The notes beneath the pieces are model-generated. The model saw nothing but the letters and a program-made list of their open reading frames with translations, had not been told where the DNA came from and ran no database searches. Both the position numbers and the translations under genes were made by a program. 6,478 nt of DNA, from positions 1 through 6,478 of the forward strand of contig JAFGNC010000573.1 of assembly GCA_016927175.1 (NCBI GenBank), in the 5' to 3' direction. Shown here one piece after another: positions 1 to 6,124 of the stretch; position 1 is the stretch's first letter; each line of letters starts with the position of its first letter. The stretch comes from Gammaproteobacteria bacterium (GTDB lineage: Bacteria > Pseudomonadota > Gammaproteobacteria > Steroidobacterales > Rariloculaceae).

Positions 1-505
1 CGAGCGCGCGTGTCAGGCACAGCAGGATCGCCGCGCTCGAGCGGGCGCTCTCCGAGCCGCCGCGCAGAATCACCGCGTTGCCGCTCTTCAGGCACAGCGC
101 GGCAGCGTCGGCCGTCACGTTCGGCCTGCTCTCGTAGATGATGCCGATCACGCCGAGCGGCACGCGCACGCGCTGGATCTTCAGCCCGTTCGGCCGCTCC
201 CATTCGGTGATGACGCGGCCGACCGGATCCGGCAGCTCCGCGATCGCCTCGACGCCGGCCGCCATCGCTTCGACGCGCGCGCCGTCGAGCGCGAGCCGGT
301 CGAGCATCGCGGACGACAGACCGCGCTTCTCGGCTTCCGCCACGTCGAGCGCGTTCGCCTCGAGAATCTCGCCGCGCGAGTTGCGCAGCTCCGCCGCCGC
401 GGTCCTGAGCGCCGCGTTCTTCGTCTCGGTCGGCACGCGGGCGAGCAGCCCGGCCGCCGCCCGCGCGGCGCGGCCGAGCTCCATCATCTGCGCGTGCAGG
501 TCCAT
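1..505 (-). CDS. proA: Glutamate-5-semialdehyde dehydrogenase (gamma-glutamyl phosphate reductase), N-terminal part
   Basis: Second enzyme of proline synthesis: NADPH-dependent reduction of gamma-glutamyl phosphate to glutamate-5-semialdehyde in the cytoplasm, working with ProB. The visible 168 residues are the N-terminal part of a protein usually about 415-420 long; the gene runs off the left edge, so the catalytic cysteine is outside the window. Recognisable family segments are SEAMLDRLAL-like residues 64-73 (SSAMLDRLAL), DPVGRVI (93-99), VPLGVIGIIYESRPNVT (115-131) and LKSGNAVILRGGSES (139-153), matching the nucleotide-binding half of ProA. The start chosen is ATG at 505 because the protein then begins where E. 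coli ProA begins and a weak purine-rich stretch (GAAAAGAAAG) precedes it. An in-frame ATG at 526 would add seven residues (MARRKES) but has no visible ribosome binding site. It lies downstream of proB on the same strand, separated by a large hairpin repeat. Family assignment is firm; the exact start is not. Confidence 0.95.
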   Translation of the reverse strand, partial: MDLHAQMMELGRAARAAAGLLARVPTETKNAALRTAAAELRNSRGEILEANALDVAEAEKRGLSSAMLDRLALDGARVEAMAAGVEAIAELPDPVGRVITEWERPNGLKIQRVRVPLGVIGIIYESRPNVTADAAALCLKSGNAVILRGGSESARSSAAILLCLTRAL

Positions 506-547
506 GCTTTCTTTTCGTCTGGCCATGTCGTGTCGTTCAGAGAATGC

Positions 548-637
548 GTCTGGAAAAGGGGTCAGGGCCCTTTTTCGCCGTGAGCGGCAACATCGCCGCT
601 GATTCCACGAAAAAGGGCCCTGACCCCTTTTCCAGAC
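548..637. repeat. Perfect 30-bp inverted repeat (REP-like pair) between proB and proA
   Basis: Bases 548-577 and 608-637 are exact reverse complements over 30 bp, separated by a 30-base loop. Each arm contains the core AAAAGGGGTCAGGGCCC followed by a T run and CG, plus an outer GTCTGG (CCAGAC on the other side) that the copies near 2316-2443 lack. Each arm is itself a small imperfect palindrome (AAAAGGG at 554-560 against CCCTTTT at 568-574). The loop carries its own 6-bp stem (AGCGGC 583-588, GCCGCT 595-600) with a 6-base loop. The element starts 6 bases past the proB stop and ends 21-42 bases before the proA start, so if transcribed it would form a very stable stem inside the proB-proA message. 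No T run follows the stem on either strand, so it is not a canonical intrinsic terminator. The paired, head-to-head layout is typical of REP/BIME-like elements mobilised by REP-associated tyrosine transposases; that link is inference. Confidence 0.9.
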
Positions 638-643
638 CTCCAG

Positions 644-1795
644 TCAGCGCTTCGTCAGCACGAGGTCGTCCCTGTGGATCATCTCATCCCGGCCGCGGTA
701 ACCCAAGATGCGCTCGATGTCCTGCGACTTTCGCCCGGCGATGGAGCGCGCCTCGTCGGCGCTGTACGCGATCAGGCCGCGGCCGAGCTCGGCGCCGTCG
801 CTCGCGAGCACGCGCACCGCGTCGCCGCGCTCGAACACGCCGTCGACGGCGGCGACGCCCGCCGGGAGCAGGCTGCGCCCGGCCGCCAGCGCCCGCTCCG
901 CCCCGTCGTCCACGCGGATCGCGCCTTTCGGCTGCAGCGTGCCGGCGATCCATTGCTTGCGGGCCGCCGCCGGCGTCGCGCCGGGCAGGAACCACGTGGC
1001 GCGGGCGCCGCGCCGCAGCGCGTCGAGCGGACGCTCGACGCGGCCGCTCGCGATCGCCATGCGGCAGCCGGCGCCCATCGCAATCCGCGCCGCGTCGAGC
1101 TTGGTGCGCATGCCGCCCGAGCCGTGGCTCGAGCCGGGCCCTCCGGCCATGCCGAGCAGCGCAGGCGTCAGCTCCGTGACCTCGCCGACGTGCGCGGCGG
1201 CGGAGTCGACCTGCGGATCGGCCGTGTACAGCCCGTCGACGTCGGACAGGATCACCAGGCATTCGGCGCTGACCATCTGCGCGACGCGCGCCGCGAGGCG
1301 GTCGTTGTCGCCGTAGCGCAGCTCCTGCGTCGCGACCGTGTCGTTCTCGTTCACGACCGGCACGACGCCGCGGCGCAACAGCGTCAGCAGCGTCCGGCTC
1401 GCGTTCAGGTAACGCTTGCGGCTCTCGCTGTCGTCGAGCGTCAGCAATACCTGCGCGGTCTTGATGCCGAAGTTGCGCAGCATCTCCTGGTAGGCATGCG
1501 CGAGCAGGATCTGCCCGGCGGCGGCCGCCGCCTGGCTGTCCTCGAGCCTCGCCCGGCGCGGATCCATGCCGAGCTCGCGCGCGCCGAGCGCGACCGCTCC
1601 GGAAGACACGAGCACGACTTCCTTGCCGAGGCCGCGCAGCTCGGCGACGTCCGCGCACAGGCCCTCGAGCCACGGCCGGTCCAGCGACCCGCTGCGGGCG
1701 TCCACGAACAGCGCGGAGCCGATCTTGACGACGAGCCTCGCGGCGGCGGTCAGGCGCTCGCCGCCGGGGCGCTCGGCCGTCGCCGAGGCGTTCAT
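644..1795 (-). CDS. proB: Glutamate 5-kinase with C-terminal PUA domain
   Basis: First step of proline synthesis: ATP-dependent phosphorylation of glutamate to gamma-glutamyl phosphate, normally feedback-inhibited by proline; cytoplasmic. The 383-residue product shows the amino acid kinase fold: VVKIGSAL (22-29), VSSGAVALG (63-71), VPVVNENDTV (145-154), YGDNDRLAA (161-169) and LSDVDGLYTADP (183-194). These are the phosphate-, glutamate- and nucleotide-binding segments of the family. GSGGMRTKLDAA follows in the second half of the kinase domain. From about residue 290 there is a PUA domain with SLLPAGVAAVDGVFERGDAV and ending SQDIERILGY...HRDDLVLTKR, as in E. coli ProB. It is slightly longer than the usual 367-372 residues because of a roughly 15-residue N-terminal extension before the first beta strand. 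The ATG at 1795 overlaps the ilvN stop (ATGA), so translation is probably coupled to ilvN; no strong ribosome binding site is visible. It precedes proA, as is common, but the usual obgE neighbour is absent here. Confidence 0.97.
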   Translation of the reverse strand: MNASATAERPGGERLTAAARLVVKIGSALFVDARSGSLDRPWLEGLCADVAELRGLGKEVVLVSSGAVALGARELGMDPRRARLEDSQAAAAAGQILLAHAYQEMLRNFGIKTAQVLLTLDDSESRKRYLNASRTLLTLLRRGVVPVVNENDTVATQELRYGDNDRLAARVAQMVSAECLVILSDVDGLYTADPQVDSAAAHVGEVTELTPALLGMAGGPGSSHGSGGMRTKLDAARIAMGAGCRMAIASGRVERPLDALRRGARATWFLPGATPAAARKQWIAGTLQPKGAIRVDDGAERALAAGRSLLPAGVAAVDGVFERGDAVRVLASDGAELGRGLIAYSADEARSIAGRKSQDIERILGYRGRDEMIHRDDLVLTKR

Positions 1796-2289
1796 ACGCG
1801 GCCGAGCTTGCGCGCGCCGCGGGATATCGCCATCGCGCCGCTGCGCACGACGGAGACGACGCGCGCGACGTCCGTGACCTGCGCGAGGAAGCGGTCGATG
1901 TCCGGCCCGCCGCCGACCACTTCGACCGTGTGATAGCCGCCGCGGTCGTCCAGCTCGCGGATGTCGAGCTTCTCGAGCATCGCGTCGAGCTGGTCGCGCC
2001 GGGCGTCGTCGACCTGCAGCTTGCACAGCGCGAGCTCGCGCTCGATGTGATCGGTGCTGGTCATGTCGGTGATGTCGACGACGTCGATCAGCTTGCCGAG
2101 CTGCTTCGTGATCTGGTCGATCACGTCTTCGGAGCCGGTCGTGACCAGGGTCAGCCGCGACACGGTCGCGTCCGGCGTCGGCGCGACGTTCAGGCTCTCG
2201 ATGTTGTAGCCGCGGGACGAGAACAGGTTCGCGACGCGGGCGAGCGCGCCGGCCTCGTTCTGAAGGACGATGGAGATGATATGTCGCAT
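1792..2289 (-). CDS. ilvN: Acetolactate synthase small (regulatory) subunit
   Basis: Regulatory subunit of acetohydroxyacid synthase, which stimulates the catalytic subunit and confers feedback inhibition by valine; cytoplasmic. The 165-residue product is the normal size (E. coli IlvH is 163). Residues 1-75 form an ACT domain beginning MRHIISIVLQNEAGALARV and continuing LFSSRGYNIESLNVAPT. Gly14 and Asn29, positions where E. coli IlvH mutations give valine resistance, are conserved, so valine sensitivity is expected; position 17 is Ala rather than Ser. The rest is the C-terminal small-subunit domain (IERELALCKLQV, then YHTVEVVGGGPDIDRFL and VARVVSVVRSGAMAISRG). The ATG at 2289 is chosen because homologues begin here; the frame stays open upstream to a TTG at 2490, but that extension is translated repeat sequence. 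No clear Shine-Dalgarno is seen. The catalytic partner lies upstream on the opposite strand, and proB follows with a 4-base overlap. ilvC is not next to it. Confidence 0.96.
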   Translation of the reverse strand: MRHIISIVLQNEAGALARVANLFSSRGYNIESLNVAPTPDATVSRLTLVTTGSEDVIDQITKQLGKLIDVVDITDMTSTDHIERELALCKLQVDDARRDQLDAMLEKLDIRELDDRGGYHTVEVVGGGPDIDRFLAQVTDVARVVSVVRSGAMAISRGARKLGRV

Positions 2290-2315
2290 TGCGCTGGCCG
2301 TGACGTTACGAGCAG

Positions 2316-2341
2316 AAAAGGGGTCAGGGCCCTTTTTCGCG
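2316..2341 (+). repeat. REP-like repeat copy A
   Basis: AAAAGGGGTCAGGGCCC followed by five T and CGCG. It is a perfect 26-bp reverse complement of copy C (2415-2440). On the minus-strand transcript it ends 26 bases before the ilvN start codon. Its left flank (AGCAG) differs from the GTCTGG flank of the proB-proA pair. Confidence 0.85.
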
Positions 2342-2349
2342 AGAGGGGT

Positions 2350-2375
2350 GGCAAAAGGGGTCAGGGCCCTTTTCG
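2350..2375 (+). repeat. REP-like repeat copy B
   Basis: Same orientation as copy A, starting 9 bases after it: GGC, then AAAAGGGGTCAGGGCCC, four T and CG. Bases 2350-2373 are a perfect 24-bp reverse complement of 2420-2443 in copy C. The T run is one shorter than in the other copies. Directly after it the 9-mer TTTTCGACA (2370-2378) is repeated at 2381-2389. Confidence 0.85.
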
Positions 2376-2414
2376 ACACTTTTTCGACAGGTCGGCCAAG
2401 CGCCGCACCGTTCC

Positions 2415-2443
2415 CGCGAAAAAGGGCCCTGACCCCTTTTGCC
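2415..2443 (-). repeat. REP-like repeat copy C (inverted)
   Basis: The same core on the opposite strand, flanked by CGCG on the left and GCC on the right. It can pair either with copy A (26 bp, 73-base loop) or with copy B (24 bp, 46-base loop), but not both at once. Its right flank matches copy B and its left flank matches copy A, so the array looks like a paired element plus an extra direct copy. Confidence 0.85.
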
Positions 2444-2562
2444 GCGTGCCGGAGACTTCCCGTAAATCGATCAATGTTGGCGTAGAACAACGGCTATTGC
2501 AATGCAGTGGCAGATCGTCAACACTGATCCGCGAGAGCCTTACTCGGCCTACACCTCCTTCC

Positions 2563-4440
2563 ATGCCAGCCGCGACCGACATTCAGATCGAGCGCCGCCC
2601 GACGGCGCAGCCCGCACCCGCGCATCCGCTCGCGGGCAGGACGCTGAGCGGCGCCGACACGATCGTCCAGGTGCTCGCGGACGAAGGCGTCGACACGATC
2701 TTCGGCTACAGCGGCGGCGCGATCCTGCCGACCTACGACGCGGTGTTCCGCTACAACCAGCAGAACGCGATCGACGGCGTCGAGCCGATGCCGCTGGTCG
2801 TGCCCGCGAACGAGCAGGGCGCGGGCTTCATGGCGGCCGGCTACGCGCGAGCGAGCGGCCGCGTCGGCGTCGTCATGGTCACGTCCGGCCCCGGCGCGAC
2901 GAACTGCGTGACGCCGGTGCGCGACTGCATGGCCGACTCGGTGCCGATCGTCGTGATCTGCGGCCAGGTGCCGACCGGCGCGATCGGCACGGACGCGTTC
3001 CAGGAGGCGCCGGTCAGCGCCGTCATGGGCTCGGTCGCGAAGCACGTGTTCCTGGTCACCGACCCGGAGCGGCTCGAGGCCACCGTGCGCACCGCGTTCG
3101 AGATCGCGCGCACGGGGCGGCCGGGGCCGGTCGTCGTCGACGTGCCGAAAGACGTGCAGAACTGGCAGGGCCCGTTCCGCGGCGAGGGCCTGCTGCCGAT
3201 CCCGGGCTACCGCCACCGCCTCGGCGAGGTCGAGCACAACGTGCTCGGCGAGGACCAGTGCCGCGAGTTCTTCGACATGCTGGGCGAGAGCAGGCGGCCG
3301 CTGATCTACGCGGGCGGCGGCGTCATCAGCGGCAACGCGGCAGAGGCGCTGCGCGAGCTCGCGAAGGAATTCGGGATTCCCGTCGTCAGCACGCTGATGG
3401 GCCTCGGCGGCTTCGACACGACGCATCCGCTGTCGCTGCACATGCTCGGCATGCACGGGCTCGCGAGCGCGAACTATGCGGCCGACGACTGCGACCTGCT
3501 GATCACGATCGGCGCGCGCTTCGACGACCGCGTCGCCGGTAACCCCGAGAAGTTCTGCGGTAACGCGAAACGCATTCTGCACTTCGACATCGACCCGTCC
3601 GAGATCCACAAGGTCAAGTCCGCCGACTGGTACCACGTCGGCCGGCTGCCGGAAGCGCTGCGGGCGCTGACGGCGTGGGGCCGCAAGAAGCGCTTCGCCG
3701 GCGACTTCGGCCGCTGGCACGAGGAGGTCGCGGAGCTGAAGGCGCGTTACGGGCTGAACTACGACCGCAACAGCGAGCTGATCCAGCCGAACTACGTGAT
3801 CGAGACGATCAACCGGATCACGAAGGGCGAGGCCGTGATCTCGACCGGTGTCGGTCAGCATCAGATGTGGGCGGCGCAGTATTTCGATTTCCGCGAGCCG
3901 CGCCTGTGGCTGACGTCCGGCAGCATGGGCACGATGGGCTTCGGCCTGCCGGCCGCGATCGGCGCGCAGTTCGCGCGGCCCGACAAGCTCGTCATCGACG
4001 TCGACGGCGACGCGAGCATCCGCATGAACCTCGGCGAGCTCGAGACCGTGTCGACGTACGGGCTGCCGATCAAGGTCGTCGTGCTGAACAACTTCGGCGA
4101 CGGCATGGTCATGCAGTGGCAGCGGCTGTTCTTCAAGGGCCGGCTGTCCGCGAGCGACAAGTCGCTGCGCAAGAAGGACTTCGTCAAGGCGGCGCAGGCC
4201 GACGGCTTCGAGTACGCGAAGCGCCTCGATCACAAGGCCGACGTGCCGCGGGTGATCGAGGAGTTCCTCGCTTTCGACGGCCCCGCGTTCCTCGAGGTCA
4301 TCATCGATCCCGAGGCGGGCGTCTATCCGATGGTCGGTCCGGGACTCTCGTATCGCGAGATGGTGACCGGGGACTTCATCCCGAACCGCTACGACGGCGG
4401 GGAATCGGCAGCCGAGCCCGACGCGTCGGAGATGTTCTAG
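2563..4440 (+). CDS. ilvB: Acetolactate synthase large (catalytic) subunit
   Basis: Thiamine-diphosphate enzyme condensing two pyruvates to 2-acetolactate, or pyruvate with 2-ketobutyrate, the first common step of valine, leucine and isoleucine synthesis; cytoplasmic. The 625-residue protein has the three family domains in order. The N-terminal Pyr domain (about 28-195) has FGYSGGAILPTYDAV (47-61), catalytic Glu84 in ANEQGAGFMAAGYAR, VTSGPGATN (106-114) and GQVPTGAIGTDAFQE (134-148). A central FAD-binding-type domain has YAGGGVISGNAAEAL and ITIGARFDDRVAGN. The C-terminal ThDP domain has GVGQHQMWAAQ, SGSMGTMGFGLPAAIGA, VDGDASIRMN (480-489), LNN (508-510) and GMVMQWQRLFF (514-524). Variants: Ser replaces the usual Pro in FGYPGG, Asn precedes the catalytic Glu where His is usual, and GDA replaces GDG in the metal-binding motif. 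It is longer than the usual 560-600 residues, with an N-terminal extension of about 27. The ATG at 2563 lacks a visible Shine-Dalgarno; the domain itself starts shortly after it. A broader ThDP carboligase identity is less likely given the small subunit next door. Confidence 0.95.
   Translation: MPAATDIQIERRPTAQPAPAHPLAGRTLSGADTIVQVLADEGVDTIFGYSGGAILPTYDAVFRYNQQNAIDGVEPMPLVVPANEQGAGFMAAGYARASGRVGVVMVTSGPGATNCVTPVRDCMADSVPIVVICGQVPTGAIGTDAFQEAPVSAVMGSVAKHVFLVTDPERLEATVRTAFEIARTGRPGPVVVDVPKDVQNWQGPFRGEGLLPIPGYRHRLGEVEHNVLGEDQCREFFDMLGESRRPLIYAGGGVISGNAAEALRELAKEFGIPVVSTLMGLGGFDTTHPLSLHMLGMHGLASANYAADDCDLLITIGARFDDRVAGNPEKFCGNAKRILHFDIDPSEIHKVKSADWYHVGRLPEALRALTAWGRKKRFAGDFGRWHEEVAELKARYGLNYDRNSELIQPNYVIETINRITKGEAVISTGVGQHQMWAAQYFDFREPRLWLTSGSMGTMGFGLPAAIGAQFARPDKLVIDVDGDASIRMNLGELETVSTYGLPIKVVVLNNFGDGMVMQWQRLFFKGRLSASDKSLRKKDFVKAAQADGFEYAKRLDHKADVPRVIEEFLAFDGPAFLEVIIDPEAGVYPMVGPGLSYREMVTGDFIPNRYDGGESAAEPDASEMF
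4376..4440. other. Tail-to-tail overlap of ilvB and the Na/Pi cotransporter gene
   Basis: The plus-strand ilvB stop (TAG) is at 4438-4440, while the minus-strand transporter frame continues to a TGA at 4376-4378, so 65 bp code on both strands. The ilvB side encodes its conserved end (GDFIPNRYDGG...DASEMF). The transporter side reads as a basic low-complexity tail (TSPTRRARLPIPRRR then SGSG), which looks like passive antisense translation. There is no intrinsic terminator between the two genes. Confidence 0.85.
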
Positions 4441-6124
4441 CGCCGCCTGCCTCGTCCGGCGCCGCGGTGCCGCCTTCCTGCACTTCGTCTTCGCTGCCCT
4501 TCCTGCCGTCCTTCGCGACGGCATTGATCCACGGCTCGAGACGCCGCCGCGCCTTCAGCGCCGTGGACGCGACGCGGCGGAGCCTGCGCGCGTGGCGCAG
4601 CTCCTCTTCCATCAGCTCGACGCCGAGCCGCCCGCGCGCGCCCGCCTCGAGCAGTTGCCCCTTCAGCGACTGATATGCCGTCTCCACGCGCTCGCCGAGA
4701 TCCTCCCGCTCCTCCTCGCTGTCCGCGCCCTCCTCGGTCAGGCTCGCGAGCACCGCGCCGATCAGCTCGCGCCAGTCCCCGCCGGGGCCCGCCGGCGCCG
4801 CCGCGCCGCCGAGCGCCTCCGCGCGCAGCGGCGGACCGAGCTCCGCGGACACGGCCGCGATCTCGTCGAGGTGCTGGCTCGCGCGGATCAGATCGGGCAG
4901 CGGCGCGACGACGTCGGCGGGCAGCGGCACGGCTGTCAGCTTCCCGACGAAGGCCCGCACGGCCCGTCCGAGCCGCGCGAGCCCTTCCTGGCGCTGCCGC
5001 GCGCCGGGCTCCGCCGCGACGCCGCGGATCCGGTCGGCGGCGAGCGCGCAGGTGATGCGCGTCATGCGCTCGAGCTCGAGCACCAGGGCGCGCAGCGCCA
5101 GCGCCGGCACGCCGGCCAGCGTCGAGTCGAGATGCTCCGGCCGGCCGATCTCCTCGTCCGCCGAGACGAAGCGCCGCGACAGCGCCCGCAGCAGCCGCGG
5201 CGCGGCGGGCCACATCAGCAGCACGCCGAGCACGTTGAACAGCGTGTGGAACGCGGCGAGCGAAGCGACGGTGCCCGCCTCGCCGCCGGCGAACGCGACG
5301 AGCCGGCCGCCGGCCGCGAGCAGCCACGGCAGCAGCGCCAGCGCGACGGCGCCGGTCAGCAGGTTGAACGCGATGTGGGCCGTCGCGACGCGCTTCGCGG
5401 GCGGCGTCGCGCCGAGGGACGCGAACAGCGCCGTCGACGTGGTGCCGATGTTCGTGCCGATCACGGCGGCCGCGGCGAGCTCGAGCGGCAGCGCGCCGCC
5501 GGCGCTCGCGGTCAGCGTGATCGCGATCGCGGCGCTCGAGGACTGCGTCAGCAGCGTCAGCAGCGTGCCGAGGCCGACGAACGCCCCCGGGCCGAGCGAG
5601 CCGAGCGGCCATTCGCCGATGCGCGGCGCGAGGCCGGCGAACGCATCCGCGAGGACGCCGACCCCGAGGAAGAAGGCGCCGAACCCGGCCACGGCCTCGC
5701 CGAAGCCGACGCGCCGCGAGCTCGAGCCCCCCGCGAGCCGCAGCAGCATCCCGGCGCCGAGCAGCGGCAGCGCGAGCCTGGCGACGTCGAGCTTGACGCC
5801 GACGAGCGCGACGAGCCAGCCCGTCATCGTCGTGCCGACGTTCGCGCCGAACACGACCCAGACGGCCTGCGCCAGCGTCAGGAGCCCGGCGTTGACGAAA
5901 CCCACGGTCGCAACCGTCGCGGCGCTCGACGATTGCACGATCGCCGTGATCAGCGCGCCCGCCAGCACGGCGCGCAGGTTCGTCCGCGTCCAGGTCTCGA
6001 GCACGGTCTTCAGCGCGTTGCCTGCCGCGAGCTTCAGCCCGTCGGTCATCATCCGCATGCCGAGCAGGAAGAGCCCGATGCCGCCGAGCAGCGAAGCTGC
6101 GGTCGCGGCCGCGGAGCCGCTCAA
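4376..6124 (-). CDS. Na+/phosphate cotransporter family protein with cytoplasmic PhoU-like tail
   Basis: Predicted inner-membrane protein of the Na/Pi cotransporter (NptA/YjbB) family; members move inorganic phosphate with sodium, and YjbB is associated with phosphate export. The 582-residue product has the signature inverted repeat: QSSSA at 64-68 followed by GANVGTT at 93-99, and again QSSSA at 194-198 followed by GTNIGTT at 223-229. Hydrophobic segments cover roughly residues 10-330, starting with LLGGIGLFLLGMRMMTDG. From about 335 the protein is soluble, charged and helical (EEIGRPEHLDSTL, LTEEGADSEEEREDL, MEEELRHARRLRRV), as in members with a C-terminal PhoU-like domain. The last ~20 residues are antisense to ilvB and may be non-functional. 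The start is TTG at 6124: it overlaps the bioA stop as TTGA, has GAGG seven bases upstream, and gives the expected N-terminus. The next in-frame ATG (M23) would cut the first membrane segment. Family firm; substrate and direction inferred. Confidence 0.9.
   Translation of the reverse strand: MSGSAAATAASLLGGIGLFLLGMRMMTDGLKLAAGNALKTVLETWTRTNLRAVLAGALITAIVQSSSAATVATVGFVNAGLLTLAQAVWVVFGANVGTTMTGWLVALVGVKLDVARLALPLLGAGMLLRLAGGSSSRRVGFGEAVAGFGAFFLGVGVLADAFAGLAPRIGEWPLGSLGPGAFVGLGTLLTLLTQSSSAAIAITLTASAGGALPLELAAAAVIGTNIGTTSTALFASLGATPPAKRVATAHIAFNLLTGAVALALLPWLLAAGGRLVAFAGGEAGTVASLAAFHTLFNVLGVLLMWPAAPRLLRALSRRFVSADEEIGRPEHLDSTLAGVPALALRALVLELERMTRITCALAADRIRGVAAEPGARQRQEGLARLGRAVRAFVGKLTAVPLPADVVAPLPDLIRASQHLDEIAAVSAELGPPLRAEALGGAAAPAGPGGDWRELIGAVLASLTEEGADSEEEREDLGERVETAYQSLKGQLLEAGARGRLGVELMEEELRHARRLRRVASTALKARRRLEPWINAVAKDGRKGSEDEVQEGGTAAPDEAGGARTSPTRRARLPIPRRRSGSG

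Larger units (their letters stand above)
2290..2562. promoter_or_regulatory. Divergent intergenic region between ilvN and ilvB, likely holding both promoters
   Basis: This 273-base gap must carry, or transmit, expression of ilvB to the right and of ilvN-proB-proA to the left. Bases 2316-2443 are filled with three repeat copies. The remaining part, especially about 2458-2505, is noticeably less GC-rich than the surroundings (ATCGAT at 2466-2471, TTGCAA at 2497-2502) and is the most likely promoter area. I could not find a convincing sigma-70 -35/-10 pair with correct spacing on either strand. If the ilvN promoter lies in this patch, the ilvN transcript would have a leader of roughly 170-200 bases containing all three repeats. 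No leader peptide rich in Leu, Val or Ile codons was seen, so classical attenuation is not supported. The role is inferred from position only. Confidence 0.45.

Noticed and set aside
548..637. Rho-independent terminator after proB
   Set aside because: The stem is strong, but no T run follows it on either strand. The identical core also occurs as REP-like copies elsewhere, so a repeat element explains it better.
674..1933. Open frame on the plus strand opposite proB
   Set aside because: Antisense shadow of a strongly conserved kinase; no domain and no start context.
548..2443. CRISPR array
   Set aside because: Repeats are in both orientations and at two separate loci, spacers are irregular and there are no cas genes.
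2477..2506. Sigma-70 promoter with TTGGCG (2477-2482) and TATTGC (2495-2500)
   Set aside because: The spacer would be only 12 bases, and no good -10 hexamer lies at 16-18 bases. Not supportable as a specific promoter call.
2502..2562. Leader peptide for amino-acid attenuation upstream of ilvB
   Set aside because: The short frame from ATG 2502 begins MQWQIVNTDPREPYSAYTSF, which is not enriched in Leu, Val or Ile, and the frame runs on into ilvB without a stop. No terminator/antiterminator pair follows it.
2518..4524. Long open frame (668 codons) on the minus strand opposite ilvB
   Set aside because: It is antisense to a clearly conserved gene, with Arg/Ala/Asp/His-rich low-complexity translation and no recognisable domain. 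In such GC-rich DNA the opposite frames stay open by codon bias.
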